Notes under the pieces: generated by a model | Databases searched by the model: none | Told to the model about the DNA's origin: nothing | What the model saw: only the letters and a program-made list of their open reading frames with translations | Assembly (NCBI GenBank): GCA_002493595.1 | Contig: DKZG01000009.1 | Location: 863-64,862, forward strand | DNA: 64,000 nucleotides | Direction of reading: 5' to 3' | Origin: Ruminococcaceae bacterium UBA7080 | GTDB lineage: Bacteria; Bacillota; Clostridia; Oscillospirales; Acutalibacteraceae | Shown: positions 26,686-34,954 of the stretch, piece after piece | Layout of the letters: each line of letters opens with the position of its first letter | How positions within the stretch are numbered: the stretch's first letter is position 1 | Translations under genes and position numbers: made by a program

Positions 26686-27564
26686 TTATGCTTTTTTCCA
26701 AAGCAGTTGATTGTCTTTAAACTGTACTGTTATTTTTCCATTGTCTTTAAGGTAGGATAAGTAGGATTTTACTGTGCTTCCGATTAAAACGTACTGCTCA
26801 AAATTCATAGTAAGCGCATAATCATCAAAAATCTTCTTTAATAAGCTTTCAAAGCACATACCGCGTGTTAAATCGCTGCAAAGTTTATCTGCAATATCGA
26901 AAACCCTTTGTCGGTTAAACTGTACAAGTTCGCCTATATTATTTGTTGCCTGTGCATGAGCAGGCACAAACATCCTTGCCTGCAGCTTTTCAATCTTATC
27001 AAGGGTATTCAGATATTCCTGCACATCGTATATAAAAGAAAGCTGATATTTCTCAAGTGTTTCCCTGCTGCTGATGCAGTCAGCAAGAAAAACGGTATCA
27101 TCAGGTGTGCGAATGCCGATCATATCAAAAAAATGACCCTTTAAATCTATAATTTGCAGTTCATCGGGAAAATCATGGTCACTTATATCAACAGCATTGC
27201 TTTTGTCCGCCAGTAAAAACTTATGCCTTAAGTCTTTGCAGGGATATCCACCGTAAAGAAAGGATGGTTCAAGTATAGGATGGTTTGTAAATGCTGCTTC
27301 AATACCCTTGGCAAAGATTTTACATCCCGTTTGATTTTGCAGATATTTGTTGCCGCCGATATGGTCTGCGTTTGAATGTGTGTTGATGATGCCTTTTAAA
27401 GACCATCCTTTTTCATCAAGTATTTTACGTACCCTTCTGCCGGCCTCCTTATCATTTCCGCTGTCAATAAGATAAATGTCAGTATCATTTTGCTTGAAAA
27501 TGCCGATTTTTGCAGGGCTGTTTACATAATAGCTTTGGCATCCGGTCTTAATTAATTCATACAT
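26686..27564 (-). CDS. MBL-fold metallo-hydrolase with Asn in the metal motif
   Basis: 292-residue protein of the metallo-beta-lactamase fold: YLIDSGNDKEAGRRV near the start, THSNADHIGG as metal motif, LKGHFFDMIGI, VFLADCISS, and FVPAHAQ with the later His. In the canonical HxHxDH the second His is Asn here, as in one known subgroup. About 80 C-terminal residues (DIADKLCSDLTRG onward) form a helical tail. The substrate is unknown. A bidirectional terminator lies just beyond the stop. Confidence 0.82.
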   Translation of the reverse strand: MYELIKTGCQSYYVNSPAKIGIFKQNDTDIYLIDSGNDKEAGRRVRKILDEKGWSLKGIINTHSNADHIGGNKYLQNQTGCKIFAKGIEAAFTNHPILEPSFLYGGYPCKDLRHKFLLADKSNAVDISDHDFPDELQIIDLKGHFFDMIGIRTPDDTVFLADCISSRETLEKYQLSFIYDVQEYLNTLDKIEKLQARMFVPAHAQATNNIGELVQFNRQRVFDIADKLCSDLTRGMCFESLLKKIFDDYALTMNFEQYVLIGSTVKSYLSYLKDNGKITVQFKDNQLLWKKA

Positions 27565-27631
27565 TTATTTACTTCTTTCAATTTGCATTAGTTGCAGTGC
27601 GGTTTAAATTACTCGAATTTTAAATTTAAAC

Positions 27632-28174
27632 CTAATTTTGTTCGATTTTTGATTGGCTGAGTATACCGATATATGGTAAATTTCTGTAAAATTGGTTGTA
27701 GTCAAGTCCATATCCTACTACAAAAGCATTTGGAACATCAACGCCTACATAATCGGCATAAATATCCGCCTCACGTCTTGACGGTTTATCAAGAAGCGTT
27801 ACAATTGCGATGGACTCGGGATTTCTTTTAATCAACATATCGTGAATGTGTTTTAAGGTTCTTCCCGTGTCAAGAATATCCTCAACCAAAAGTACGTCAA
27901 AGCCGCTTAAATCCTTACTGATATCTTTAATTATTTCTATATTGCCGCTTGATACCGTGTCGCTGCCATAGCTTGATGCCTGAATAAAATCAATACAGCA
28001 GGGCAAATCAATGTTGCGTGAAAGGTCTGTAAGGAAATAGATTGAACCCTTAAGAATGCCGACAATAAGCAGCTTTTTGCCTACATAGTCTTTTGTTATT
28101 TGCTCACCGAGCTTCTTTGAAATCTGAGCAAGCTCGTCCTGTGTTACAAGGATTTTTTCAATATCCTGATTCAT
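27632..28174 (-). CDS. hpt: Hypoxanthine phosphoribosyltransferase
   Basis: Purine salvage enzyme converting hypoxanthine or guanine plus PRPP to IMP or GMP. The 180 residues have the PRPP loop LLVEDILDTGRTL, GILKGSIYFLTDL, and the base-binding end NAFVVGYGLDYNQFYRNLPYIG. Normal size. An own promoter (TTTACA, 17 bp, TATAAT) precedes it. Confidence 0.95.
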   Translation of the reverse strand: MNQDIEKILVTQDELAQISKKLGEQITKDYVGKKLLIVGILKGSIYFLTDLSRNIDLPCCIDFIQASSYGSDTVSSGNIEIIKDISKDLSGFDVLLVEDILDTGRTLKHIHDMLIKRNPESIAIVTLLDKPSRREADIYADYVGVDVPNAFVVGYGLDYNQFYRNLPYIGILSQSKIEQN

Positions 28175-28205
28175 ATATATCCCTCTCTTATCCTTTTATA
28201 AAAGA

Positions 28206-28234
28206 ATTATAGCATTATAATCACAGGATGTAAA
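28206..28234 (-). promoter_or_regulatory. Promoter of hpt
   Basis: Read on the minus strand: TTTACA (28234-28229), 17-bp spacer and TATAAT (28211-28206), 31 bases before the hpt start. Confidence 0.7.
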
Positions 28235-28293
28235 TAACAAACAGAAAGTAAAAAGGGATTCGTGTAACAGGCATCGCTTATTAAAAAGGCTTT

Positions 28294-28973
28294 TTAGTTT
28301 TTTACCGTCTCATATTCTTTTTTATCAAATTGAGCCTCAAATTCTTGCCGCTTTTTATTGCCGTATTGCGTATCAAAATTTATCGGAAGGTATTTTTGTC
28401 AATAACATTTTTGTAATCTATATCACAGAAAAAGTTGCAAAACTGAATATCGACATAAATCAGCCTTTGGCTTTCTTTTTCGGTCATAGCATAAATAATT
28501 CCTGCATAATCATCTGTAAGAACGGCTAACAGCTCATATGGAAAAGCCTGTTATTGCGTAGGTATTATGGCTTGGGCTGCTTTTCAGTGCTTTAAGGCGT
28601 GAACATTCTTTTTGATAATCTGTTTTGTCGCAGGTGAAAACAAGAATTTCACAGTAGCTGTTGATATCGGTTACAGTTTCTTTTTCTACCCAGAATTGGA
28701 CAAAATACGTGCATAATCCGATTGCTGCTGCTAAAAGAATAATGATGAGGAATGCACAGAGAATTTTCTTTTCCTTTTCTGCACGGTTATATAAAAGTTC
28801 AAAGGGAACGGAATTGTCTGATTTAGGCGTTCAACATCGCATTCGGAAAAGCTGTAGGATTTTCTGCCGGTATAGTTTTCATTGTAAACGGGGAAAACAA
28901 GTCCGTTTCTTATATAGTGTCTGATTGCCTTGTCGGTCAACCCTGTTTTTGCACAAACTTCTTTGATTTTCAA
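28294..28973 (-). pseudogene. Frameshifted MerR-family regulator with membrane domain
   Basis: From a TTG at 28973 with a strong AAGGAGG site, the frame encodes a MerR-type HTH (MKIKEVCAKTGLTDKAIRHY, then SYSFSECDVERLN). Near 28825 the frame breaks. In the next frame an amphipathic piece, a membrane helix (ILCAFLIIILLAAAIG) and a domain with TDINSYCEILVFT follow, ending at a stop at 28534-28536. Dropping one T from a T-run restores frame (GFPYELLAVLTDDYAG), and adding one A near 28393 restores it again through to a stop at 28294. A dead or decaying MerR regulator with a transmembrane C-terminal part; no partner gene is adjacent. Confidence 0.8.
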
Positions 28974-29044
28974 AATAACGACCTCCTTTTTTAGTACATC
29001 ATATCTTTTTACCTGAGGTCAAAGGCAACAAAAATTTTAAATTA

Positions 29045-29962
29045 TTATATCCATTCTTTAATAATTTGCGGATCGGCAAAAATTTCGTTAAGTCTGCCGA
29101 TAAAAGGCGTTATATCGCCCATATCAAGAGCTCTGTGGTCAAAAGCAATTGTTAAGGGGAGCTTATAGCCTGTGCGCACGGTTGTGTCAGAATCTGCAAT
29201 TGGTACAAGCTGTGCAGCACCTATGGCAATTGCACAAATCTGCGGCGGAACTATTTCAAGCAAAGTGCATATTCCGTTCCAGCTGCGGCATACGGAGCCG
29301 AGATTTGACACGGTGATGGTGCCCTGTTCAATATCGTGCTTTGTCAGCCTGTCTTTTTTGGAAATGGAGTAATAGTCCTTTTTAGCCTGACCGGAGAGAG
29401 TGCGCACCTTGTGTCTGCCTGTTTTTGAACCGATAAGCCTGTTGATTGTCTGTGCGATTTTTCCTTTTTTTAATCCTTGAATTGTATTGTCGAGTGAAAC
29501 CTCATACATCACTTCGTTCATATCTGAATTATTTGCTCGGCGTACACTGTCAGCAATAGCGTCACGCATCTGACGCATTGTTTTGTTTTGCATATTATGC
29601 ATATTGATTGTCATCATTTCTCCTGTTTTTAAAACCATCGGCATGGAAATATCAATTTCTTCAAAGGTTTTAATTTCGCCGCGCACAAGACGTCTGTTAA
29701 ATTCTATATGAGAGTTTAAAACCGGACAGGCTTTAATGCCTTCAACAATAATTCTAAGCATAATTGTATTGAGTGTTAGCTTTGTTTCGGCAGTTGCAGT
29801 GTTGTTTATTTCTTTCATAATTTTTAAAAGCTCTGTAACTTCAGGCTCGTATGATATTACGGCATGGGGGATTGTTTCCCAGCTTTCGGATGTCATATTT
29901 GACACGATTTTTCTTGCTATTCCAAAATGCTCACGATTTATAATGTTTTTATTTGTTTTCAT
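29045..29962 (-). CDS. Stand-alone E2-type acyltransferase domain protein
   Basis: 305-residue protein with the fold of the catalytic domain of 2-oxoacid dehydrogenase E2 (and chloramphenicol acetyltransferase): MPMVLKTGEMMTINM, TITVSNLGSV and the active-site motif DHRALDMGD. The lipoyl and subunit-binding domains of true E2 proteins are absent, and no E1 or E3 gene lies nearby. The start at 29962 follows GAGGAG; an in-frame upstream extension (to 30049) is not supported. It may acylate an unknown acceptor. Co-directional with hpt but far from it. Confidence 0.75.
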   Translation of the reverse strand: MKTNKNIINREHFGIARKIVSNMTSESWETIPHAVISYEPEVTELLKIMKEINNTATAETKLTLNTIMLRIIVEGIKACPVLNSHIEFNRRLVRGEIKTFEEIDISMPMVLKTGEMMTINMHNMQNKTMRQMRDAIADSVRRANNSDMNEVMYEVSLDNTIQGLKKGKIAQTINRLIGSKTGRHKVRTLSGQAKKDYYSISKKDRLTKHDIEQGTITVSNLGSVCRSWNGICTLLEIVPPQICAIAIGAAQLVPIADSDTTVRTGYKLPLTIAFDHRALDMGDITPFIGRLNEIFADPQIIKEWI

Positions 29963-30082
29963 AATTCTAACTCCTCGGATGTGGTTTTGTTGTTTTTTAT
30001 GTTGGGCTTTTACCTCAGCCCACAACCAAATTTTACCGCCTGAGGACAAGCATTGCTATCAATCCGGCTTTACAAATTCCTG

Positions 30083-30121
30083 TGCAACCGTTAGTTGCAG
30101 GCCCGAAATCTCGGGTGTTTT
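30083..30121 (+). other. Two adjacent small hairpins upstream of the alcohol dehydrogenase
   Basis: TGCAAC/GTTGCA (30083-30099, 5-base loop) and CCCGA/TCGGG (30102-30115, 4-base loop), the second followed by a T-run. No + strand gene precedes them, so they could be remnants of a terminator. The 158-bp gap also holds a possible promoter TTGCGA, 17 bp, TACTAT (30142-30170). Confidence 0.4.
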
Positions 30122-30207
30122 TTGGCTTTTTGTATATTCTGTTGCGAAACCGACCAAAAAGTGATACTATATAAAAAATACATATAACCATAATTAAAGG
30201 TGATAAA

Positions 30208-31341
30208 ATGGATTGGGAATTTAATTTACCGGTCAAGCTGATTTTCGGCAGCGGCAAAAGAAAAAATATCGAAAAATATATTAAAGAGATTAAAGGCACT
30301 CGCGGTGTGCTTGTGGCATCAAGAGGCTTTGCCAAAAACGGGGTTGCAGATGAATTTGTCAGGCTGAGCGGCGGTCTCCTTAAAGGTGTGTTTAGTGATA
30401 TTCGACCTAATCCAACAACGGATAATGTGGATGAATGTGTAAAGCTGATGCGCAGTCTGGATGCGGATTTTGCAGTTGCATTGGGTGGTGGTTCACCTAT
30501 GGACTGCTGCAAGGCGGCTTGTGCAATTGCTAAAGGCAATGATGTTATAAGTGCTTACCATTCAGGCGGCAAGGCCGTTTCTCCGGCCGAGGCTATTCCC
30601 ATGATTGCGTTTGCCACAACTTCAGGTACTGCGTCTGAGGTTACTAATATTTCGGTTTTAACAGATTTAAATTTGAATTTGAAAAACCCTATGAACGACC
30701 CTGCAATGTATCCAAAAATTGCTGTTGTTGACCCGGAGCTGACATTAACTGTTCCGCCTCAGATTACGGCATCAACAGGGCTTGATGTACTGGCGCATGC
30801 GATTGAGAGCTATTGGGCTACAATTCACCAGCCTGTTTGCAGTGCATGTTCTGTTTACAGTGCAAGGCTTGTATTTGAATGGCTTGAAAGGGCATATAAC
30901 AATCCCGATGATTTGCAGGCAAGAGAGAAGATGGCAGAGGCATCCATTGTTGCCGGCGTTGCCTTCAGTCATCCGCGTACAACAGGTTCCCACGCCTGTT
31001 CATTTCCGCTGACAAATATTTATGGTGTACCGCATGGAGAGGCCTGCGCGTTTACGCTTGATTATTTTATCAAATTTAATGCGGATTACGCAGACAGCGA
31101 CGGTAGGATAGCTGCACTGGCAAGGGACTGCGGTTTTGATTCTGCCTATGCTATGGCAGATGAAATTACGGCAATGAAAAAGCGAATGGGTATGAAAACA
31201 ACCCTTAAAGAAATTGGATGCACTACAGATGAGCAGATTAAGGAGCTTACAAGCAAGAGCATGTCCATGCTGATGACAAGGAATCCGATTGCCCTTACCG
31301 AAGAAAATATTTTTGAAATGTATAATAAATTAAGAGGATAA
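30208..31341 (+). CDS. Iron-containing alcohol dehydrogenase
   Basis: Type III (Fe) alcohol dehydrogenase, 377 residues, reducing aldehydes or oxidising alcohols with NAD(P)H. It has GGGSPMDCCKA for the nucleotide, TTSGTASEVT, and the metal ligands Asp and His in DVLAHAIES, His in GSHACSFPL and His in GVPHGEAC. The substrate cannot be predicted; butanol or propanediol-type dehydrogenases share the pattern. It is followed after 3 bases by a GtrA gene, probably co-transcribed. Confidence 0.92.
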   Translation: MDWEFNLPVKLIFGSGKRKNIEKYIKEIKGTRGVLVASRGFAKNGVADEFVRLSGGLLKGVFSDIRPNPTTDNVDECVKLMRSLDADFAVALGGGSPMDCCKAACAIAKGNDVISAYHSGGKAVSPAEAIPMIAFATTSGTASEVTNISVLTDLNLNLKNPMNDPAMYPKIAVVDPELTLTVPPQITASTGLDVLAHAIESYWATIHQPVCSACSVYSARLVFEWLERAYNNPDDLQAREKMAEASIVAGVAFSHPRTTGSHACSFPLTNIYGVPHGEACAFTLDYFIKFNADYADSDGRIAALARDCGFDSAYAMADEITAMKKRMGMKTTLKEIGCTTDEQIKELTSKSMSMLMTRNPIALTEENIFEMYNKLRG

Positions 31342-31344
31342 CAG

Positions 31345-31827
31345 ATGAAGAATTTGTGGAATAAATATAAAGAGATAATCACATATGTGGTGTTTGGTGT
31401 GCTTACAACAGTAGTCAGCTGGGGCAGCTATGCAGTATTTGTAAATATACTGTCCATGAAGGTGTTCTTAGGCAATTTACTCAGCTGGGTTTGTGCTGTC
31501 GCTTTTGCCTATATTACCAATAAGCTATGGGTGTTTGAGTCAAAGAGCTGGAAGCCGAGTGTAATAGGCAAAGAAATTGTAAGCTTCGTCGCTGCGAGAG
31601 GTATAACCGGTGTGATTGAAATTGTTTGTGTTCCGCTGCTTGCAAAAACAGGCTTTGATTCCGTTTTTTATAATGTATTAGAAAGAATGAATATCACCTT
31701 GGGTATATTATTTACAGACGGTATTTATTCAAAAATAGTTCTTGCTGTTATTGTTGTAATCTTAAATTATTTTTTAAGTAAGTTTTTGATATTTAAAAAT
31801 AAAAAGACGAAGAAAAGCAATGACTGA
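31345..31827 (+). CDS. GtrA-family membrane protein
   Basis: 160 residues with four predicted membrane segments and the GtrA pattern (YVVFGVLTTVVSWGSYAVF, then FAYITNKLWVFESK). GtrA proteins are thought to flip or help transfer undecaprenyl-linked sugars for surface polysaccharides. The last segment ends KFLIFKNKKTKK. It ends before a terminator at 31871. Confidence 0.88.
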   Translation: MKNLWNKYKEIITYVVFGVLTTVVSWGSYAVFVNILSMKVFLGNLLSWVCAVAFAYITNKLWVFESKSWKPSVIGKEIVSFVAARGITGVIEIVCVPLLAKTGFDSVFYNVLERMNITLGILFTDGIYSKIVLAVIVVILNYFLSKFLIFKNKKTKKSND

Positions 31828-31870
31828 TTGCTATGAATAAATCGGTTTCAACCTATAATTAATAAAAATG

Positions 31871-31902
31871 AAAGGCACCCGGTTTCCCGAGTGCCTTTTT
31901 GG
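31871..31902. terminator. Terminator after gtrA and after the Cys-rich gene
   Basis: AAAGGCAC/GTGCCTTT arms with an inner CGG/CCG pair, one mismatch and a TTTC loop, followed by T5. On the minus strand it follows the converging small gene. Confidence 0.8.
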
Positions 31903-31913
31903 TTTAATACTGA

Positions 31914-32051
31914 TTAGCAGCCGCAGCCACAATCATTGTTACCACAACCGCAGTTACCACCGCAACCGCCGCAGAGTAAAAGGATGATGATAAGGATGAT
32001 AATCCAAGATGAACCGCCGCAACCAAAGTTGTTATTGCATCCGCAACCCAT
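31914..32051 (-). CDS. Small high-cysteine membrane protein (HCB-like)
   Basis: 45-residue gene, too short for most callers. It reads MGCGCNNNFGCGG, then an Ile/Leu membrane helix (SSWIIILIIILLLC), then GGCGGNCGCGNNDCGCGC: eleven Cys, with Gly and Asn filling the rest. Tiny proteins of this make-up are annotated as chorion-class high-cysteine protein or YjcZ-like in Clostridia, but no function is established. A G-rich ribosome site (AAAGGGGG) precedes the ATG. Metal binding or a cross-linked surface coat is possible. Confidence 0.75.
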   Translation of the reverse strand: MGCGCNNNFGCGGSSWIIILIIILLLCGGCGGNCGCGNNDCGCGC

Positions 32052-32118
32052 AATCGCAACCCCCTTTCCCTTTTCTAAACTATCCTATGACTGAAAAGAG
32101 AAAGTGTTACAGATTACT

Positions 32119-32787
32119 TTAAATAATTCCGCCGTTTACGCCAAGTATCTGACCGGTGGTATAATTGCTTTGTGCTAAAAACAATATTGCCTGTGCAATT
32201 TCATCGGCGGTGCCGAGTCTGCCGAGCGGTACTTCATTTTCAAGTTCTGATTTATCAAATCGGCTATTCATACGAGTATCGATGATACCCGGTGATACAC
32301 AATTAACGGTTATGCCGCTTGGTGCAAGTTCCTGTGCAAGTGCTTTGGTAAGACCGATTACCGCTGCCTTGCTCATTGAATAGGCGACCTCGCAGGAAGC
32401 ACCTATCTGCCCCCAGATGGAGGCAATATTTATTATCGAGCCTCTATGTTTTTTTATCATAGATTTAACTGCCAGCTTTGAGCAGAAGAAATACGATTTA
32501 GCATTTATACTGTTAATATAATCGTATTCGGTTTCAGAGGTGTTGTTAATTATTTTGACAAGGCTTACGCCGGCATTATTAACAAGTATATCTATATCGC
32601 CTACAGTATCAAAAAGTTGTTCGATATCACAAACGTGTTCAAGATTGCATTTTACTGCTGTAACACCGCTGAAATCAGGCTCTGTTGTATTGTAAGTGAT
32701 ATACACATCATATCCCTTTTGGCAAAACAGCTGTGCAGCAGCTTTGCCTATGCCCGTTGCACCGCCGGTTATTAATACTTTTTTCAT
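32119..32787 (-). CDS. SDR-family oxidoreductase (FabG-like)
   Basis: 222-residue NAD(P)-dependent short-chain dehydrogenase. It has VLITGGATGIGKAAA for the cofactor, NNAGVS, and the catalytic Ser-Tyr-Lys set (IASIWGQ, YSMSK), ending TGQILGVNGGII. It resembles 3-oxoacyl-ACP reductases, but no fatty-acid genes lie nearby, so the substrate is open. Confidence 0.9.
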   Translation of the reverse strand: MKKVLITGGATGIGKAAAQLFCQKGYDVYITYNTTEPDFSGVTAVKCNLEHVCDIEQLFDTVGDIDILVNNAGVSLVKIINNTSETEYDYINSINAKSYFFCSKLAVKSMIKKHRGSIINIASIWGQIGASCEVAYSMSKAAVIGLTKALAQELAPSGITVNCVSPGIIDTRMNSRFDKSELENEVPLGRLGTADEIAQAILFLAQSNYTTGQILGVNGGII

Positions 32788-32818
32788 AAAATCACCAATA
32801 AGATTGTAGCATATACGG

Positions 32819-32847
32819 TTGTAATTTTCAATTATTTAGGCTATAAT
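32819..32847 (+). promoter_or_regulatory. Promoter of the 32878-34775 operon
   Basis: TTGTAA (32819-32824), 17-bp spacer and TATAAT (32842-32847), 31 bases before the start codon. Confidence 0.7.
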
Positions 32848-32877
32848 TAAAAGAAGCAATAATCGTGAGGTGCACTT

Positions 32878-33375
32878 ATGGAAAAGGATTTTTACACAAT
32901 ATCCGTTTACGTTGATCAGGACGAAAATATGATAGGAATTCCATGCGGCGAAAGTGATGCATATGGGATAGCCGATATAGATAAGGTTGTACTTTTAAAA
33001 GCACCCTATTCGGACACGCAGATTGAAAGTTTTATTGAAGAGGTGATTTCCTACTGTTATACCAAAAAGCATAATGATGCCTCTCCTCTTTCTACTATAG
33101 AAAAATACACGAAGAAAAAAGGCTTTGTTCATGCAACAGCCGATTACACCTTGCTTTCTATCGTTAAAACGAAAACAAATTACTCGCTTATGCCTACTTT
33201 TAATGACTATGAAAAAGGTCCGCTTGCCATTGACGATGATGAGCGTATATTGATGAACCCTTACCAAAAGGGTGAGCTTGCCGAAGTTATAAAGGATTTT
33301 ATTCAGGTTTATGTTAAAGCAAATATTTTTTATAAAGAAATGCAGGAGCTTGAGGAAGAAAAGAAAAACAACTGA
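32878..33375 (+). CDS. Conserved hypothetical protein
   Basis: 165-residue soluble protein, not recognised. It has no signal or membrane segment, an acidic N-terminal half (YVDQDENMIGIPCGESDAYG), a basic centre (KYTKKKGF) and an acidic helical tail (MQELEEEKKNN). GAGGTG precedes the ATG. It lies three bases before a pseudouridine synthase gene and probably shares its transcript. Confidence 0.65.
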   Translation: MEKDFYTISVYVDQDENMIGIPCGESDAYGIADIDKVVLLKAPYSDTQIESFIEEVISYCYTKKHNDASPLSTIEKYTKKKGFVHATADYTLLSIVKTKTNYSLMPTFNDYEKGPLAIDDDERILMNPYQKGELAEVIKDFIQVYVKANIFYKEMQELEEEKKNN

Positions 33376-33378
33376 TAT

Positions 33379-34326
33379 ATGAAGAATATTACAGTCAGCA
33401 GCAAGGATGCCGGTCAAAGAGTTGACAGGTTTATAATGAAAACCTTTGTGCATTTGCCTAAGTCGCTGATGCATAAGGAAATAAGAAAAAAGAATATTAA
33501 GGTTAACAGAAAAAGATGCATGCCTCAGCAGATTTTAAATGAAGGTGATGTATTAGAACTTTATCTTAAGGATGATGTACTTCAAATAAAAGAGAAGCAT
33601 TATGATTTTCTCAAGGCATCAACTGATTTGGATATTATTTATGAGGATGATAATATAATTCTGATGAATAAGAAAGTCGGAGTTCTTTGTCATCCTGACG
33701 GCAAAGATTATGTTGATAATCTCGTTGCAAGGCTGAAACGCTATCTTTATGAAAAAGGTGAGTGGTCACCTGAGCATTCCGTATTTATACCTTCACTGGC
33801 AAACAGAATTGACAGGAATACAGGAGGGATTGTAATAGGGGCTAAAAATGCATTGGCTCTTAAAACAATAAATGATAAAATAAAAAGCCGAGAGATTGAA
33901 AAATTTTATCTGTCCGTAGTTCATGGCAGGATGCCAAAGCAAAGTGAAACACTCAAAGCTTATCTTGTCAAAGATGAGAAAAAAAACATGGTAAGCATTA
34001 CCGACAGCCGGGTTAATCATTCTAAAGAAATCATTACACAGTACAGTGTTTTGGATTATTATGACGACGCTTCATTACTTGAGGTTAAGCTGCTCACAGG
34101 AAGAACGCATCAGATAAGAGCCCATCTTGCACATATCGGTCATCCGCTTTACGGTGACGGCAAGTATGCAGCGGATAAAGGCAGGTACAGACAGGCGCTT
34201 TACAGCTATAGGCTTAAATTCAGTTTCACCGATGATGAAAATGCACTTGCTTATCTCAACGGCAGAGAATTTCAGGCGGAAAATATAAGACTTCTAAAAG
34301 ATTTTAAGGAGAGAAAATTTATATGA
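33379..34326 (+). CDS. RluA-family pseudouridine synthase
   Basis: 315 residues. An N-terminal S4 domain (AGQRVDRFIMKTF, KNIKVNRKRC) is followed by a PSUS catalytic domain with the Asp motif NRIDRNTGGIVI and LLTGRTHQIRAHLAHIGHPLYGD. The usual HRLDxxTSG is NRIDRNTGG here, keeping the catalytic Asp. It isomerises uridine in rRNA or tRNA; the site is not predictable. It overlaps the next gene by four bases (ATGA). Confidence 0.9.
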   Translation: MKNITVSSKDAGQRVDRFIMKTFVHLPKSLMHKEIRKKNIKVNRKRCMPQQILNEGDVLELYLKDDVLQIKEKHYDFLKASTDLDIIYEDDNIILMNKKVGVLCHPDGKDYVDNLVARLKRYLYEKGEWSPEHSVFIPSLANRIDRNTGGIVIGAKNALALKTINDKIKSREIEKFYLSVVHGRMPKQSETLKAYLVKDEKKNMVSITDSRVNHSKEIITQYSVLDYYDDASLLEVKLLTGRTHQIRAHLAHIGHPLYGDGKYAADKGRYRQALYSYRLKFSFTDDENALAYLNGREFQAENIRLLKDFKERKFI

Positions 34327-34775
34327 AAGAAAAATTTATAAGAATACTTTCACCTATTCAGATTGCAATCGTTGCAGTGCTTGATGCAGCAGTATTATAT
34401 TTTTTGGTATTTGCAATTAGAAGACTTTTTATAAATCAGAGAATGAGTGTTATATTCTTTACGATTTGTGTAATCTTTGCATTGGTTATAGCTGTTTTGG
34501 TTACGAAGGAAATATTTTCTCACGGAATTAAATTTCATGATGATGAAATGGAATTCACAGGGCTTGATGGTGAGAATATTTTTGCATATGCGGATATTGA
34601 AAAGGTTGAAACCGAGAAGGATGACAAGGCGAGCCTTGTTAAGAATTTTAAAGACAGGCAGTCAAAGGTCATTCTTACCCTTAAAGAGGAGAGAACCGTT
34701 ACGATTGATATCGGCCTTACATCAAAAAGTGTGTTAAACAAAATTGCGCATGAGATATGCACGCGTATAGTATAA
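34323..34775 (+). CDS. Small membrane protein with PH-like C-terminal domain
   Basis: 150 residues. Two hydrophobic segments (about residues 8-31 and 40-62) are followed by a short soluble domain with strands (IKFHDDEMEFTGLDGENIFAYADIEKVE, VILTLKEERTVTIDI) and a final helix, reminiscent of bacterial PH-like domains. Not identified by family. It overlaps the pseudouridine synthase, suggesting coupled translation. Confidence 0.6.
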   Translation: MKEKFIRILSPIQIAIVAVLDAAVLYFLVFAIRRLFINQRMSVIFFTICVIFALVIAVLVTKEIFSHGIKFHDDEMEFTGLDGENIFAYADIEKVETEKDDKASLVKNFKDRQSKVILTLKEERTVTIDIGLTSKSVLNKIAHEICTRIV

Positions 34776-34787
34776 ACAAAAATACCG

Positions 34788-34822
34788 ACCCCTGCAGATG
34801 ACATATCTGCGGGGGTTAGATT
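34788..34822 (+). terminator. Terminator after 34775
   Basis: 12-bp stem ACCCCTGCAGAT / ATCTGCGGGGGT with one G-U pair, a 5-base loop and a T-rich end. The remaining 130 bp to the next gene holds no clear promoter that I can name. Confidence 0.8.
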
Positions 34823-34954
34823 TTGCACTTGATTGAATCGGATAAACTGTTTTGATAAAAAACCATATAACTTGCTTTAAAGTGATAATGGTACTTGTAA
34901 AATGAAAGCTTTTTTGTTACGATAGAATTATAAAAAATAAAAGGGGTAGAAATT

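Noticed and set aside
27601..27632. GGTTTAAATT/AATTTAAACC as terminator of hpt
   Set aside because: Almost pure A/T stem and no T-run follows on the minus strand; could be chance in AT-rich DNA.
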